Of a stretch of 64,000 nucleotides of DNA, positions 34,851-43,353 are shown piece after piece. The stretch spans positions 4,141,001 to 4,205,000 of the forward strand of contig NZ_CP041767.1 in NCBI RefSeq assembly GCF_022026395.1. Reading direction: 5' to 3'. The stretch's first letter is position 1. Every line of letters begins with the position of its first letter. A program made the translations under genes and the position numbers. The DNA is from Brevibacillus brevis (GTDB lineage: Bacteria > Bacillota > Bacilli > Brevibacillales > Brevibacillaceae). The notes under the pieces are model-generated. The model searched no databases, was not told the origin of the DNA, and worked only from the letters and a program-made list of their open reading frames with translations.

Positions 34851-35072
34851 TTATGCAAAGTAGCCTTTATCGTGCAGGTGCTCCATGATTTCGGCAACAG
34901 TTTTGTCTTCTTTCAAGAGCTCCACGGTTACTTCCACTTGCTCTGGGGACAAACCGTTCGCTCCGAGGCTTTCCTTGATCAACACGTCGTTAGGGCGACG
35001 GAAGTACGTTTGCAACGTACGCTTCACACGTCCTTCCAGACTTGTTCTCAGCATCAATTCAGTCGTAGACAT
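34851..35072 (-). CDS. Hypothetical protein, 73 aa
   Basis: Small, charged, helical (SLEGRVKRTLQTYFRRPNDVLIKESL, LSPEQVEVTVELLKEDKTVAEIMEHL). It resembles small helix-turn-helix-like proteins but no family is recognised. ATG 35072 has AGAGGTG six bases upstream. Terminator follows the stop. Confidence 0.65.
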   Translation of the reverse strand: MSTTELMLRTSLEGRVKRTLQTYFRRPNDVLIKESLGANGLSPEQVEVTVELLKEDKTVAEIMEHLHDKGYFA

Positions 35073-35136
35073 CTGTTCCACCTCTTTCCTAGAAAGATTT
35101 GCGTAACCCCTATTATCTTATAAAACCGTGGAATAA

Positions 35137-35961
35137 TCAACCTTTCTGCGAAAGAGCTTCCTTGCATAGTTGATCCCAGTTTTGCTCATGGGAAGAACGG
35201 AGATGTTCATCGATCGATACACCATCATACGTCAGTTGGGAAAACTGTTCTTTGAGTACATCTTCCTCTACGTTATTGGCGATACCCTCGAAAACAACTG
35301 CACGTGCATCCAACAAATACTGGCGATCCCGTTCAATCCGATGCAGGATTTCCTCGCGTCCTTTGGCAGGTACTCCGTGCCCAGGAATGACTTCTTCCAC
35401 TTCTCCTTGGAGAACCAACCGTTCGATCTTTTCCAGACTTTCTAAATAGGCACCGCTGTCATCGATAAACGGAAACTCCAAATTGGATAGCATGTCACCG
35501 ACAACAAGCAGCTTCTGCTCCCGGAACAAGGTCGCCATCTGATCGGCTGTATGTCCTGGTACAGGCAAGAAAAAGACTTCCTGCCACTCTTGTGCATCGT
35601 CCACTAATTTCGTGAATGTCGGCATTCCTACTTCATACGATCTGACCACGTAATACGACCCGTCAAACTTTTTCGCTTTGTTTAGCTTACTCTCGATCCG
35701 TCCATCGGTCAGGATTTCCTTTTGCGCAATGACTGTGGCATCCGAAAACTTGCCTACTCCGACAACATGATCCCAATCTCCGTGAGTGAGGACAAGTACG
35801 AGCTCTCTTCCATTCCTCTCACTTTGCACATAGTCAGCAATCGCCTCTATCTCATGAGGAAAATAGGCCGGATCAAACAAGTAGAGACGTTGCTCGGTTG
35901 CTACGACTGCACTGGTCGTTTGCCATAGACAACTTGTAAACAGCTTGTAGGATTTTGCCAT
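35137..35961 (-). CDS. Metallo-beta-lactamase-fold hydrolase with HxDxDH variant
   Basis: 274 aa. MBL fold: LVLTHGDWDHVVGVG (metal loop), LPVPGHTADQMA, VVGDMLSN, VIPGHGVP. The usual HxHxDH reads HGDWDH, so the second His is replaced by Asp. Starts two bases from the nadE stop, no gap, so it is co-transcribed with nadE. Substrate unknown. Confidence 0.82.
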   Translation of the reverse strand: MAKSYKLFTSCLWQTTSAVVATEQRLYLFDPAYFPHEIEAIADYVQSERNGRELVLVLTHGDWDHVVGVGKFSDATVIAQKEILTDGRIESKLNKAKKFDGSYYVVRSYEVGMPTFTKLVDDAQEWQEVFFLPVPGHTADQMATLFREQKLLVVGDMLSNLEFPFIDDSGAYLESLEKIERLVLQGEVEEVIPGHGVPAKGREEILHRIERDRQYLLDARAVVFEGIANNVEEDVLKEQFSQLTYDGVSIDEHLRSSHEQNWDQLCKEALSQKG

Positions 35962-35963
35962 AT

Positions 35964-36716
35964 CTATATGCCTGGCATGATATTGCGCTTATGCTCAGAG
36001 ATTCGATGCAGGTAATCGATGCGTTCTTTGGCTTCCGGTCGAGTTTCCCCTGTAATCAGCAAACGATCCAGATCCTCATAAGTGAAACCCATCTCCTGTT
36101 CATCCGTCTGTCCTTCCCACAAATCGGCAGAAGGCGGCTTCGTGATGATTTCTCCAGGCACCCCGAGCTCAGCAGCAAGAATTCGCATCTCATGCTTCGT
36201 CAAGCTAGCTACTGGATTAAAGTCGGCAAGACCGTCTCCGCCTTTTGTCATATAACCAACATGAATCTCGCTGCGGTTGCACGTATCCGCTACCAAGTAT
36301 CCTTTTTGGTTAGCGATGGCGTACAGCACTGTCATGCGCAAGCGAGCCTTTGTATTTCCCTTTGTTTTGTCATCAAGCCCAAGTACAGCCTCGATCGCAG
36401 GTACCAAAGCATCGTAGGCAGGCCCTACATCTACCGTGTGCAAATTCAATCCAATCGCTTCAGCAAGTCGCTTGGAATCTGTTTCATGAACGGTTTGCGA
36501 GTAAGCAGGCAACCAAATGCCAATGACGCGTTCTGAACCTAATGCACGCACACACAGCGCTGCTGTAACGGCACTGTCAATCCCACCAGAGATACCAACG
36601 ACTGCACCGCCAAGGCCATTTCCGTCAATTTGCTCACGAATAAAGGCAATACGTTTTTCCACGTCTTCTTTTACATGAATCTGGTAGTTCGCCAGATGTT
36701 CTTGAAACTTGTCCAC
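35964..36716 (-). CDS. nadE: NH3-dependent NAD(+) synthetase
   Basis: 250 aa. P-loop VGISGGIDSAVTAAL (N-type ATP pyrophosphatase), RLRMTVLYAIANQKGYLVADTCNRSE (adenylate/deamido-NAD site), KGGDGLADFNPVASLTKHEM, KPPSADLWEGQTDEQEMG. It amidates deamido-NAD with ammonia, the last step of NAD synthesis; there is no glutaminase domain. GTG 36716 with GGGGGTAGG before it is chosen over the TTG at 36731. Confidence 0.93.
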   Translation of the reverse strand: MDKFQEHLANYQIHVKEDVEKRIAFIREQIDGNGLGGAVVGISGGIDSAVTAALCVRALGSERVIGIWLPAYSQTVHETDSKRLAEAIGLNLHTVDVGPAYDALVPAIEAVLGLDDKTKGNTKARLRMTVLYAIANQKGYLVADTCNRSEIHVGYMTKGGDGLADFNPVASLTKHEMRILAAELGVPGEIITKPPSADLWEGQTDEQEMGFTYEDLDRLLITGETRPEAKERIDYLHRISEHKRNIMPGI

Positions 36717-36779
36717 GCTACCTACCCCCAAGGTTGATTATTTCTTCCTCATCCTACCATGCCGTTTTCGGTGTGGCAA

Positions 36780-36809
36780 TTGGCGCAGAACAGGACTACA
36801 CTATATACT
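36780..36809 (+). promoter_or_regulatory. Sigma-A promoter of map
   Basis: TTGGCG (36780-36785), 18-nt spacer, TATACT (36804-36809), about 40 nt before the ATG. Confidence 0.55.
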
Positions 36810-36848
36810 ATAGAGAGTTCTTGACTAACGAGGAGAAGGAGAGAGTCG

Positions 36849-37595
36849 ATGATTATCCTCAAGACACCTGAAGAAATTGAACTCATGCATGCAGCAGGTC
36901 AGATTTTGGCTGCTTGTCATCGTGAGATTGCCAAGATGATTCGTCCAGGCATTTCTACCTGGGAGATTGATCAATTCGTTGAAGAATTTTTGGCTGAAAA
37001 TGGCGCGACCCCTGAGCAAAAAGGGTTTCATGGATATCCTTATGCCACATGCGGTTCAGTAAATGATGTCATCTGCCATGGCTTCCCGAAAAAAGAGCCT
37101 CTGCGTGATGGCGATATCGTTACCATCGACATGGTTGTTCGCAAAAACGGTTGGCTGGCTGACTCCGCTTGGTCTTATGAAGTGGGAACCGTGTCTCCGG
37201 AAGCGAAAAGACTGCTGGAAGTCACTGAAAAATCGCTGTATCTCGGTATTGAGCAAGCTGTCGTAGGCAATCGGATCGGCGATATTTCACACGCCATCCA
37301 AACGTATGCGCAAGCACAAGGCTACTCCGTCGTGCGCGATTTTACCGGACATGGTATCGGTCAGGAAATGCATGAGGAGCCGTTCGTTCCTCACTTTGGC
37401 CCTCCCGGGAGAGGTCAACGCCTCAAAGAAGGCATGGTCATTACCATTGAACCCATGCTGAACATCGGGACGTATCATGCAACGGTCGATGAAGATGGTT
37501 GGACAGCACGTACTCGCGATGGGAAGCTGTCCGCTCAATACGAGCACACCCTCGCTATTACCGCGAATGGACCTCTTATCTTAACAAAACAATAA
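36849..37595 (+). CDS. map: Type I methionine aminopeptidase
   Basis: 248 aa. Metal ligands visible in order: Asp in TIDMVV, Asp in ADSAW, His in FTGHGIG, Glu in TIEPM, Glu in QYEHTLAI; substrate His in HEEPFVPHFG. Removes N-terminal Met. RBS GAGGAGAAGGAG. Length fits MapA/MapB; as it is outside the ribosomal protein cluster it may be the second, YflG-like copy, an inference from context. Confidence 0.9.
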   Translation: MIILKTPEEIELMHAAGQILAACHREIAKMIRPGISTWEIDQFVEEFLAENGATPEQKGFHGYPYATCGSVNDVICHGFPKKEPLRDGDIVTIDMVVRKNGWLADSAWSYEVGTVSPEAKRLLEVTEKSLYLGIEQAVVGNRIGDISHAIQTYAQAQGYSVVRDFTGHGIGQEMHEEPFVPHFGPPGRGQRLKEGMVITIEPMLNIGTYHATVDEDGWTARTRDGKLSAQYEHTLAITANGPLILTKQ

Positions 37596-37607
37596 GGATG
37601 TACGAAG

Positions 37608-37628
37608 AGCCCTTGCATTGTCAGGGCT
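37608..37628 (+). terminator. Terminator of map
   Basis: AGCCCT / AGGGCT stem, ~9-nt loop, followed by TTTTTCTTTTT. Confidence 0.75.
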
Positions 37629-37669
37629 TTTTCTTTTTCTCCCAATGTGCTCTGTCGCACATCCAAACG

Positions 37670-37698
37670 TTGACATCCCTTCTGCCGCTCCGTATGAT
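37670..37698 (+). promoter_or_regulatory. Sigma-A promoter of the LLM-TetR operon
   Basis: TTGACA (37670-37675), 17-nt spacer, TATGAT (37693-37698). Near consensus. Confidence 0.8.
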
Positions 37699-37708
37699 TC
37701 AAGTACGC

Positions 37709-37730
37709 TTTGTTACTACTCAGTAACAAA
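37709..37730. promoter_or_regulatory. Operator, perfect 9-4-9 palindrome
   Basis: TTTGTTACT-ACTC-AGTAACAAA, starting about ten bases after the -10, over the transcription start. Expected binding site of the TetR encoded by the second gene, giving repression of its own operon. Confidence 0.75.
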
Positions 37731-37774
37731 CTTATCCGACCAGCAACCGCTAAGCACAAGGAGGGTTCCATCCC

Positions 37775-38800
37775 ATGTCCGATACAATCTCATCTAAGCA
37801 ACTGCGAGATATCCCATTGTCTGTTCTCGATTTGGCACCTATTACGGAGGGTAGCAACGCTGCTGAATCGTATAAAAACAGTCTCAATCTGGCGCAACAA
37901 GTGGAAAAATGGGGCTTTACACGTTATTGGCTCGCTGAACACCACGCAATGCCCAGCGTAGCCAGCTCTGCCACCTCCGTTCTCATTGGTTACATTGCCG
38001 GCGGCACCAGCAAAATCCGTGTAGGTTCAGGCGGCATTATGCTGCCCAACCATGCTCCACTCGTGATCGCCGAGCAATTCGGGACATTGGAGTCCCTCTA
38101 TCCAGGCCGGATCGACTTAGGTCTAGGACGGGCACCCGGGGCGGACCAGCGAACAGCACGTGCGCTACGCCGCGATTTGCGGGTTGGCGGAGAGGATTTT
38201 CCAGAGTTATTGGAGGAGCTGCGTGAATATCTTCGTCCACGAACAAGCGAGTCGGCATCTGCCATCCGCGCTATCCCTGGCGAAGGTCTGAACATCCCGA
38301 TCTGGCTGCTCGGTTCCAGCGATTTCTCAGCGCGACTCGCGGGCATGCTCGGATTGCCGTTTGCTTTTGCTGGGCATTTTTCACCGAACTTCACCTTGCC
38401 CGCCTTGCAGACGTATCGCCATTGTTTCCGTCCATCGGAAGTACTGGATCAGCCATATGCCATGGTTGGGGTCAACGTGATGGCAGCCGATACGGATGAG
38501 CTCGCGAATCGACTCGCCACTTCCCATTACCAGGCATTCTTAAATCTCGTCCGCGGTGATCTCAAGCCAATCCAACCACCTGTGGACAATATGGATGAAC
38601 TGTGGAGCGAATTCGAAAAACTGTCTGTCCAAGCTCAACTGCGTTCCTCCATCATTGGTAGCCCTGTTACCGTGAAAAGCAAACTGCAAGAGTTGCTCGA
38701 TGCCACAGGAGCAGATGAGCTCATGATTACAACGCAAATGTACCATCATGCCGATCGTGTGCGCTCTTTTGAAATTGTCGCCGACGTCTGGAAGTCCTGA
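37775..38800 (+). CDS. Luciferase-like (LLM) flavin-dependent monooxygenase
   Basis: 341 aa. Bacterial luciferase-type barrel: [10 protein letters not shown] near the N-terminus, [38 protein letters not shown] block, [15 protein letters not shown]. This is the YwbP/YceB-like 'alkanal monooxygenase' group using FMNH2; the substrate is unknown. RBS AAGGAGGG. Forms a two-gene operon with the TetR gene 14 nt downstream. Confidence 0.88.
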   Translation: MSDTISSKQLRDIPLSVLDLAPITEGSNAAESYKNSLNLAQQVEKWGFTRYWLAEHHAMPSVASSATSVLIGYIAGGTSKIRVGSGGIMLPNHAPLVIAEQFGTLESLYPGRIDLGLGRAPGADQRTARALRRDLRVGGEDFPELLEELREYLRPRTSESASAIRAIPGEGLNIPIWLLGSSDFSARLAGMLGLPFAFAGHFSPNFTLPALQTYRHCFRPSEVLDQPYAMVGVNVMAADTDELANRLATSHYQAFLNLVRGDLKPIQPPVDNMDELWSEFEKLSVQAQLRSSIIGSPVTVKSKLQELLDATGADELMITTQMYHHADRVRSFEIVADVWKS

Positions 38801-38814
38801 ATGGGGGATGGTAT

Positions 38815-39411
38815 ATGACGGAAGCAAAACGGCCTCGCGTGCCTCGTGAAAAAGCACATGAGATCATCTTGAACGCTGCTGAAGAATTGTTTTATCAAGA
38901 AGGGATCCATGCCGTCAGTGTAGACGCCATCGTTGAGCGTGCCGGAATGAATAAAATGAGCGTCTATCGGCAGTTTTCCTCGAAAACAGACCTGATTCTC
39001 GCCTACATGAAGCGCAAGCAAGACGTTTTTTGGCAAGAGTGGGAAGAGAGCATCGCCAAACATCCCAATCGGCCACGAGAGCAACTTATTCAGTTTTTTG
39101 CTGATCTGGCTGCGCGCGCGTCCAACGAGCAATTTCGCGGCTGTTGCTTTATTAATATAGCTGTCGAGTTTCCTGATCCGGTTCATCCAGTTCGCGAGCT
39201 GGTTTGCTCCCATCAGAAACGAATCCGCGACGCTTTTTTGGAACGCACGACTGCCCTTGGCGCTGCGAATCCATGCGAGTTGGCCTATACGCTGATCTTG
39301 TTGATGGAAGGTACTTACGCGGATAGCCAGACGTACGGAACCGATAGTGCAGCGATCCGCATGGTTCCTGGCATCGTAGAAAAAGTTTTGGACCAAGCGC
39401 TTCCCCATTAA
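38815..39411 (+). CDS. TetR/AcrR family regulator
   Basis: 198 aa. N-terminal HTH (residues ~10-60: ILNAAEELFYQEGIHAVSVDAIVERAGMNKMSVYRQFSSKTDL) is typical TetR; the C-terminal ligand domain is not assigned. It probably represses its own operon through the palindrome at 37709-37730 and responds to a substrate of the flavin monooxygenase. RBS GGGGG(A)TGG before the ATG. Confidence 0.88.
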   Translation: MTEAKRPRVPREKAHEIILNAAEELFYQEGIHAVSVDAIVERAGMNKMSVYRQFSSKTDLILAYMKRKQDVFWQEWEESIAKHPNRPREQLIQFFADLAARASNEQFRGCCFINIAVEFPDPVHPVRELVCSHQKRIRDAFLERTTALGAANPCELAYTLILLMEGTYADSQTYGTDSAAIRMVPGIVEKVLDQALPH

Positions 39412-39413
39412 AA

Positions 39414-39449
39414 AAGTGGCTCCCTGCCTTCTTCCGGCAGTTGCCACTT
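39414..39449. terminator. Terminator hairpin
   Basis: AAGTGGC...CTGCC / GGCAG...GCCACTT, two-part stem between the convergent TetR and 39478 genes. Confidence 0.65.
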
Positions 39450-39477
39450 CCTCTTTTTGTCGCTCATGAAAGATGCT

Positions 39478-39657
39478 TTAGCGCTGAGCACTGGTCGCAT
39501 ACTTTTCTTGTTTCGCCGTCATTGCTTCTAATTCTTTGACGTCTTGTTCCAAGTCATGGATGTCTTCTTCAATCAGTTTTTTCAGATGTTGCTTTTCCCG
39601 CAGGATTTTGCGGGTTTGCTCCAAACGCTGATTCAAATCGAACACGCCGAGATACAC
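39478..39657 (-). CDS. Small coiled-coil protein, 59 aa
   Basis: Helical throughout (VFDLNQRLEQTRKILREK, LIEEDIHDLEQDVKELEAM), function unknown. GTG 39657 is preceded by GGGAGG at eight bases; the frame continues upstream but shows no homologous look. Confidence 0.6.
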   Translation of the reverse strand: MYLGVFDLNQRLEQTRKILREKQHLKKLIEEDIHDLEQDVKELEAMTAKQEKYATSAQR

Positions 39658-39758
39658 TGCTTTTCCCTCCCTATGTAGGTTTTCCACCTTATATGTTATG
39701 CAGCGATTTCCGGAAGTTGCCGACCATTTTTTTGGTGGGATCAAAATAGGTAAACGTG

Positions 39759-39799
39759 AAAAGAGACTTCCCGTGAGCGTAATGCCCAGGAAGTCTCTT
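39759..39799 (-). terminator. Terminator of the PspC gene
   Basis: Minus strand AAGAGACTTCC / GGAAGTCTCTT, 11-bp stem followed by TTTTC. Confidence 0.75.
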
Positions 39800-39806
39800 A
39801 TTTGCT

Positions 39807-40157
39807 TTAAAGCCCTTTGTATTTGCCCAATTCTTCGCGCAGGCGATACACTTCCTGTACCAAAGCACGCTTTTCCAGACGGTCAATCTCTTGATCCAAA
39901 TCATTCATACGTGCATGTCCACTATATGGCGCATCATACATTGGGAAGCTGTCAGAAGCGTATGACCACTGCTGTTCTTTTGGCATGATCATTGCCATCA
40001 GCAAGTAAAGCAGAATCGGTACTCCTGTAAAAACAGTAAGAACGACAACTCCTATACGTACCAGCGTAGAGTCAATGCGCAAAAACTGCGCAACCCCACC
40101 ACAAACTCCAAATAACCGTTTATCATGATGCGAACGATATAGTCGTCTTTCCATCAT
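39807..40157 (-). CDS. PspC domain protein
   Basis: 116 aa. N-terminal PspC domain (RLYRSHHDKRLFGVCGGVAQFLRIDSTLVRIG, then one membrane segment with LYLLMAMIMP) and a C-terminal coiled coil (NDLDQEIDRLEKRALVQEVYRLREEL). PspC domains occur in membrane-stress systems and LiaI/LiaF-like contexts. RBS GAGGGTGG before ATG 40157; the next codon is also ATG. Confidence 0.85.
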   Translation of the reverse strand: MMERRLYRSHHDKRLFGVCGGVAQFLRIDSTLVRIGVVVLTVFTGVPILLYLLMAMIMPKEQQWSYASDSFPMYDAPYSGHARMNDLDQEIDRLEKRALVQEVYRLREELGKYKGL

Positions 40158-40249
40158 TGCTTCCACCCTCTCTACAGTATCCGCTTGCCTTGTATCTACA
40201 GGATACCCGATAGGCGATTTCGGTAAAATGGTCCGTAGAGGGATTTGTC

Positions 40250-40267
40250 CTCCGTCGCTGGACGGAG
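40250..40267. other. GC-rich hairpin after the HGD operon
   Basis: CTCCGTC-GCTG-GACGGAG, 7-bp stem and 4-nt loop, six bases past the flavin reductase stop, without a T run. It may act as a 3' stabiliser or a weak terminator. Confidence 0.45.
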
Positions 40268-40272
40268 ATCAA

Positions 40273-40893
40273 TCATTTGACAGGTGGCTCATAAACGGGA
40301 CGTGGACGATCAAACTGTTCGCCCAGCGTCGCATACGTATGACCCGCTAATCGGCTGACGGGTGCAAATGCTGTAGCATCAATCCGTCCTGCATGATACA
40401 ACTCATCCACTACATGTACATGCACCACTTCCCCGATAATCAAATCCGAAGTCGTTGGACTCCCTAATTCCACAATCTGATGCAGCTTGCACTCAAAATG
40501 GATGCGGGATGCACGCAGCCTTGGCACCTTGACGCGAACGGATGGTGCGACTTCCAGCCCCAATGCCTCTACCTCACTGATCTGCGGTGGATAATCAGCA
40601 GAAGTCTGATTGACTGCATCCACATTGTGTACGTCCACCATATTGACCACGAATTCTCCCGTTTGCATGATGTTTCGTGCCGTATCTTTTGGGACACTTC
40701 CCGGCTTGCGCATGACCGCAACCGAGACCATCATCGGTTCAATGCTGGCAACATTAAAATAACTGAAAGGAGCGGCATTGACGATTCCTCCCTCCGCTAA
40801 CGAGGTAACCCAAGCGATCGGCCGCGGGACGATACACCCGATCAAAAGCTTGTATTTTTCCTGCCGCTCAATCTCATGAATGGCGATTTCCAT
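40273..40893 (-). CDS. Flavin reductase family protein (homogentisate operon)
   Basis: 206 aa. FMN-binding split-barrel: CIVPRPIAWVTSLAEGGIVNAAPFSYFNVASIEPMM, then FVVNMVDVHNVDAVNQTS and HFECKLHQIVELG. Supplies reduced flavin or itself oxidises a small substrate. RBS AGAGGTG ten bases before ATG 40893. It is the third gene behind FAH and HGD; the maleylacetoacetate isomerase expected in this pathway is not seen, and whether this protein replaces a step is not known. Confidence 0.82.
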   Translation of the reverse strand: MEIAIHEIERQEKYKLLIGCIVPRPIAWVTSLAEGGIVNAAPFSYFNVASIEPMMVSVAVMRKPGSVPKDTARNIMQTGEFVVNMVDVHNVDAVNQTSADYPPQISEVEALGLEVAPSVRVKVPRLRASRIHFECKLHQIVELGSPTTSDLIIGEVVHVHVVDELYHAGRIDATAFAPVSRLAGHTYATLGEQFDRPRPVYEPPVK

Positions 40894-40912
40894 TGCGTTT
40901 TTGCACCTCTTT

Positions 40913-42073
40913 CTATTCCTTCGGTGGCAACCAGCTTGCCATGTATGCGTCATCCTCAATTTCCAACGCTTGCTTTGTGACGTGTAGCGGGTGGAATGTG
41001 TCCAGCATGACAGCCAGCTCCTGCGTTTCTTTTTTCCCAATGCTCGCCTCTACCTTGCCTGGATGCGGCCCATGTGGAATCCCCATTGGATGCAGGGTGA
41101 TAGACCCCTCATAAATCCCTTTTCTGCTCATAAAATTGCCATCTACGTAGTATAACACCTCGTCACTTTCTACATTACTGTGATAGTAAGGCGCAGGGAT
41201 CGCTTGCGGATGATAGTCGTACATCCGCGGAACGAATGAGCAGATGACAAAGTTTTGACCGGCAAAGGTTTGATGGACAGGTGGCGGTTGATGAATGCGT
41301 CCAGTAATCGGTTCAAAATCATGAACACTCAGTGCATACGGATACAAATAACCGTCCCACCCCACCACATCGAACGGATGGAAGTCAAAGAAGTAGCTGT
41401 AGACCACGGACTGGCGTTTGACTCGCACCTCGAAGTCTCCGCTTTCCACATGCGTCACCAATTTTTCCGGTACACGAATATCACGTTCACAAAACGGCGA
41501 ATGTTCCAATAATTGACCATGCTCGTTGCGATAACGCTTTGGTGGCACGATCTCATTCTGGGACTCAATGACAAGAAAACGACTCTGCACAGACGGTACT
41601 ATCCGGTAGGTCGTGCCAATCGGAATGACAAGGTAGTCGCCAGGCTTGTAAGTGAGCGTACCGAAAATCGTTTGCAGCTCTCCCTCACCTTGATGGACAA
41701 AAACAACTTCATCCCCATCTGCATTGCGATAAAAGTAATCCATCGGTTCTGTTGGTGCGCACACAGCCATGACGACGTCGTTATTCCCCAGCATGTAGCG
41801 ACGTCCGAAAATCGGGTCTCCGCCCGGCTGAACATCAAACGTTTTAAAATGCTGATGCTTCAAATCAACCTGCTCCACATATTCCAAGCGGACGTCTGCA
41901 TATTTGCGCGTCTCCCTCACTTGGGTAGGTGGATTGTGGTGATACAGAATCGATTGAATCCCAGAAAACCCTTTTGTTCCCATCACTTGCTCGCGGTACA
42001 GTCCCCCATCCGGCTTGTAAAACGTCGTATGCCGCTTTTTTGGAACTTCCCCCATTCGTTGATAAAAAGCCAT
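40913..42073 (-). CDS. hmgA: Homogentisate 1,2-dioxygenase
   Basis: 386 aa. Cupin enzyme opening the homogentisate ring in phenylalanine/tyrosine breakdown. Fe(II) region visible as HQTFAGQNFVICSFVPRMYDYHPQAIPAPYYHSNVESDEVLYYVDG (His-rich loop with YYHSNVESDEV) and LHPMGIPHGPHPG; also GWDGYLYPYALSVHDFEPITGRIHQPPP. Slightly shorter than eukaryotic HGD. RBS GGAGGAAGG before ATG 42073. Lies between the FAH and flavin reductase genes. Confidence 0.9.
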   Translation of the reverse strand: MAFYQRMGEVPKKRHTTFYKPDGGLYREQVMGTKGFSGIQSILYHHNPPTQVRETRKYADVRLEYVEQVDLKHQHFKTFDVQPGGDPIFGRRYMLGNNDVVMAVCAPTEPMDYFYRNADGDEVVFVHQGEGELQTIFGTLTYKPGDYLVIPIGTTYRIVPSVQSRFLVIESQNEIVPPKRYRNEHGQLLEHSPFCERDIRVPEKLVTHVESGDFEVRVKRQSVVYSYFFDFHPFDVVGWDGYLYPYALSVHDFEPITGRIHQPPPVHQTFAGQNFVICSFVPRMYDYHPQAIPAPYYHSNVESDEVLYYVDGNFMSRKGIYEGSITLHPMGIPHGPHPGKVEASIGKKETQELAVMLDTFHPLHVTKQALEIEDDAYMASWLPPKE

Positions 42074-42098
42074 ACGTTCCTTCCTCCTTTTTTCATCC

Positions 42099-43016
42099 TT
42101 ATTCACAAATCGTATTGCGAAGCACACCGAGGCGTTCCACCTCTAGCTCCACTACATCACCTGGCGCAAGCCAAGCATACTGCTCTGTTCCCAGCTCCAA
42201 AATGCAGCCAGTCCCTACTGTTCCCGATCCGATAACATCTCCGGGATACAAGAAGCAATCCTCCGAAGCACGGGCAATCATTTCTGCGAATGTATAGTGA
42301 ATGTCCTTGAAGTTTCCTTTTGAATACTCTCTGCCATTAATGCGTGCCACCATTTCCAGATTGTAGCGGCTGCCCTTCTCGCCTGTGATGCGTACATCCG
42401 CAAGCTCCTCCGGTGTAACCAGCCAGGGACCCATGGACGTTGCGAAATCTTTGCCCTTGGCTGGCCCCAAGCCAACCTTGACCTCCTCCCGTTGTATATC
42501 CCGGGCGCTCCAGTCGTTTAAAATACAATATCCAGCGATGTGCTCTTCCGCTCGTTCTACTGGAATGTTTACTCCAGCTTTTCCAATCACGCAGGCAATT
42601 TCCAGCTCATAGTCCAGCCACTCGGTTGCTTTGGGTCTGCGAATATTCGCTTGCGTCCCCGTAAAAGCTGCTGCATTCGAAAAATAAAAGACGGGGAAAT
42701 GGTACCATTCGGGCACCATCGGAAGTCCGCGTTTGGCTCGCGCTGTCTTCACATGAGCCTCGAAGGCGTAAAAGTCACGAAAGCTGGCGGGACGCGGAAG
42801 TGGCGAGCCTAGCTCGACTTGCTCCAAATCCCAGCCTTCCTCTGCCTCGTACGCGGTTTGAATAACGGGTAGCCAGTTTGCCCACTCCTCGAGCAAACCT
42901 AGCACTGTACTCGGCGCCCCCGGACACGCATGCGCAATATCTTTGACTTTTCCTTCGCGCACGAGCCCCGCTCGCCAAGCATCCCTTTCCCTTTCTCGAT
43001 AGGAAACCAGCTTCAT
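42099..43016 (-). CDS. Fumarylacetoacetate hydrolase family protein
   Basis: 305 aa. FAH catalytic fold: DYELEIACVIGKAG (metal Glu/Asp), GYCILNDWSARDIQ, GPAKGKDFATSMGPWLVTP, KDIHYTFAEMIARASED, GDVIGSGTVGTGC. In this operon it should cut fumarylacetoacetate to fumarate and acetoacetate. ATG 43016 is clear: AAGGAG at a good distance; the track of open codons further upstream runs through the structured leader. First gene of FAH-HGD-flavin reductase. Confidence 0.9.
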   Translation of the reverse strand: MKLVSYRERERDAWRAGLVREGKVKDIAHACPGAPSTVLGLLEEWANWLPVIQTAYEAEEGWDLEQVELGSPLPRPASFRDFYAFEAHVKTARAKRGLPMVPEWYHFPVFYFSNAAAFTGTQANIRRPKATEWLDYELEIACVIGKAGVNIPVERAEEHIAGYCILNDWSARDIQREEVKVGLGPAKGKDFATSMGPWLVTPEELADVRITGEKGSRYNLEMVARINGREYSKGNFKDIHYTFAEMIARASEDCFLYPGDVIGSGTVGTGCILELGTEQYAWLAPGDVVELEVERLGVLRNTICE

Positions 43017-43347
43017 GAAACCCTCTCCTTCTCTTGGGCAATAAGAAAACCTATATCGATGCTTGCTCAAGGATGAGCGACCGCGTATTAGCGGAATGTT
43101 TTCCGTACTATCGGGAAGAAACCCGAAGAGGTGTATGCTTTCCGATATGACAAGAAAACCCAGCTCACCCCCAAGGCATTTCCGGCGCATGACAAATAAA
43201 AAAGGAAGCCCTCTTTGTCAAAACGATCCGAAACAGGCATCAGGCGCAAGCTGGGTCTCGTCTGCTACTGAAAAAAATCTTTGCGGGATTTTCCCCCGCA
43301 GACAGCCAGCTATTCTCTGTTATGTTTCCACATATTTGAATTGAATT
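43017..43347 (-). promoter_or_regulatory. Structured 5' leader of the homogentisate operon
   Basis: About 330 nt between the likely start of transcription and the FAH ATG. On the minus strand, AGCTGG (43311-43306) can pair with CCAGCT (43254-43249), closing a nested helix with TCTGC/GCAGA and GCGGG/CCCGC inside. The same CCCAGCTT (43255-43248) can instead pair with GAGCTGGG (43166-43159), which is followed by TTTTCTT (43158-43152). A further stem TGACAAA/TTTGTCA lies between. Mutually exclusive pairings ahead of a T run are the layout of a transcription-attenuating riboswitch, but no known class is recognised and T-box motifs are absent. Confidence 0.4.
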
Positions 43348-43353
43348 TCTTCT

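Noticed and set aside
43040..43190. N-terminal 58-codon extension of the FAH gene
   Set aside because: The extension lies in the structured leader, is not homologous, and the ATG at 43016 has a strong RBS.
43017..43347. T-box in the leader of the FAH-HGD operon
   Set aside because: No AGGGTGGNACCGCG-type T-box sequence or specifier loop could be found; reported instead as an unassigned structured leader.
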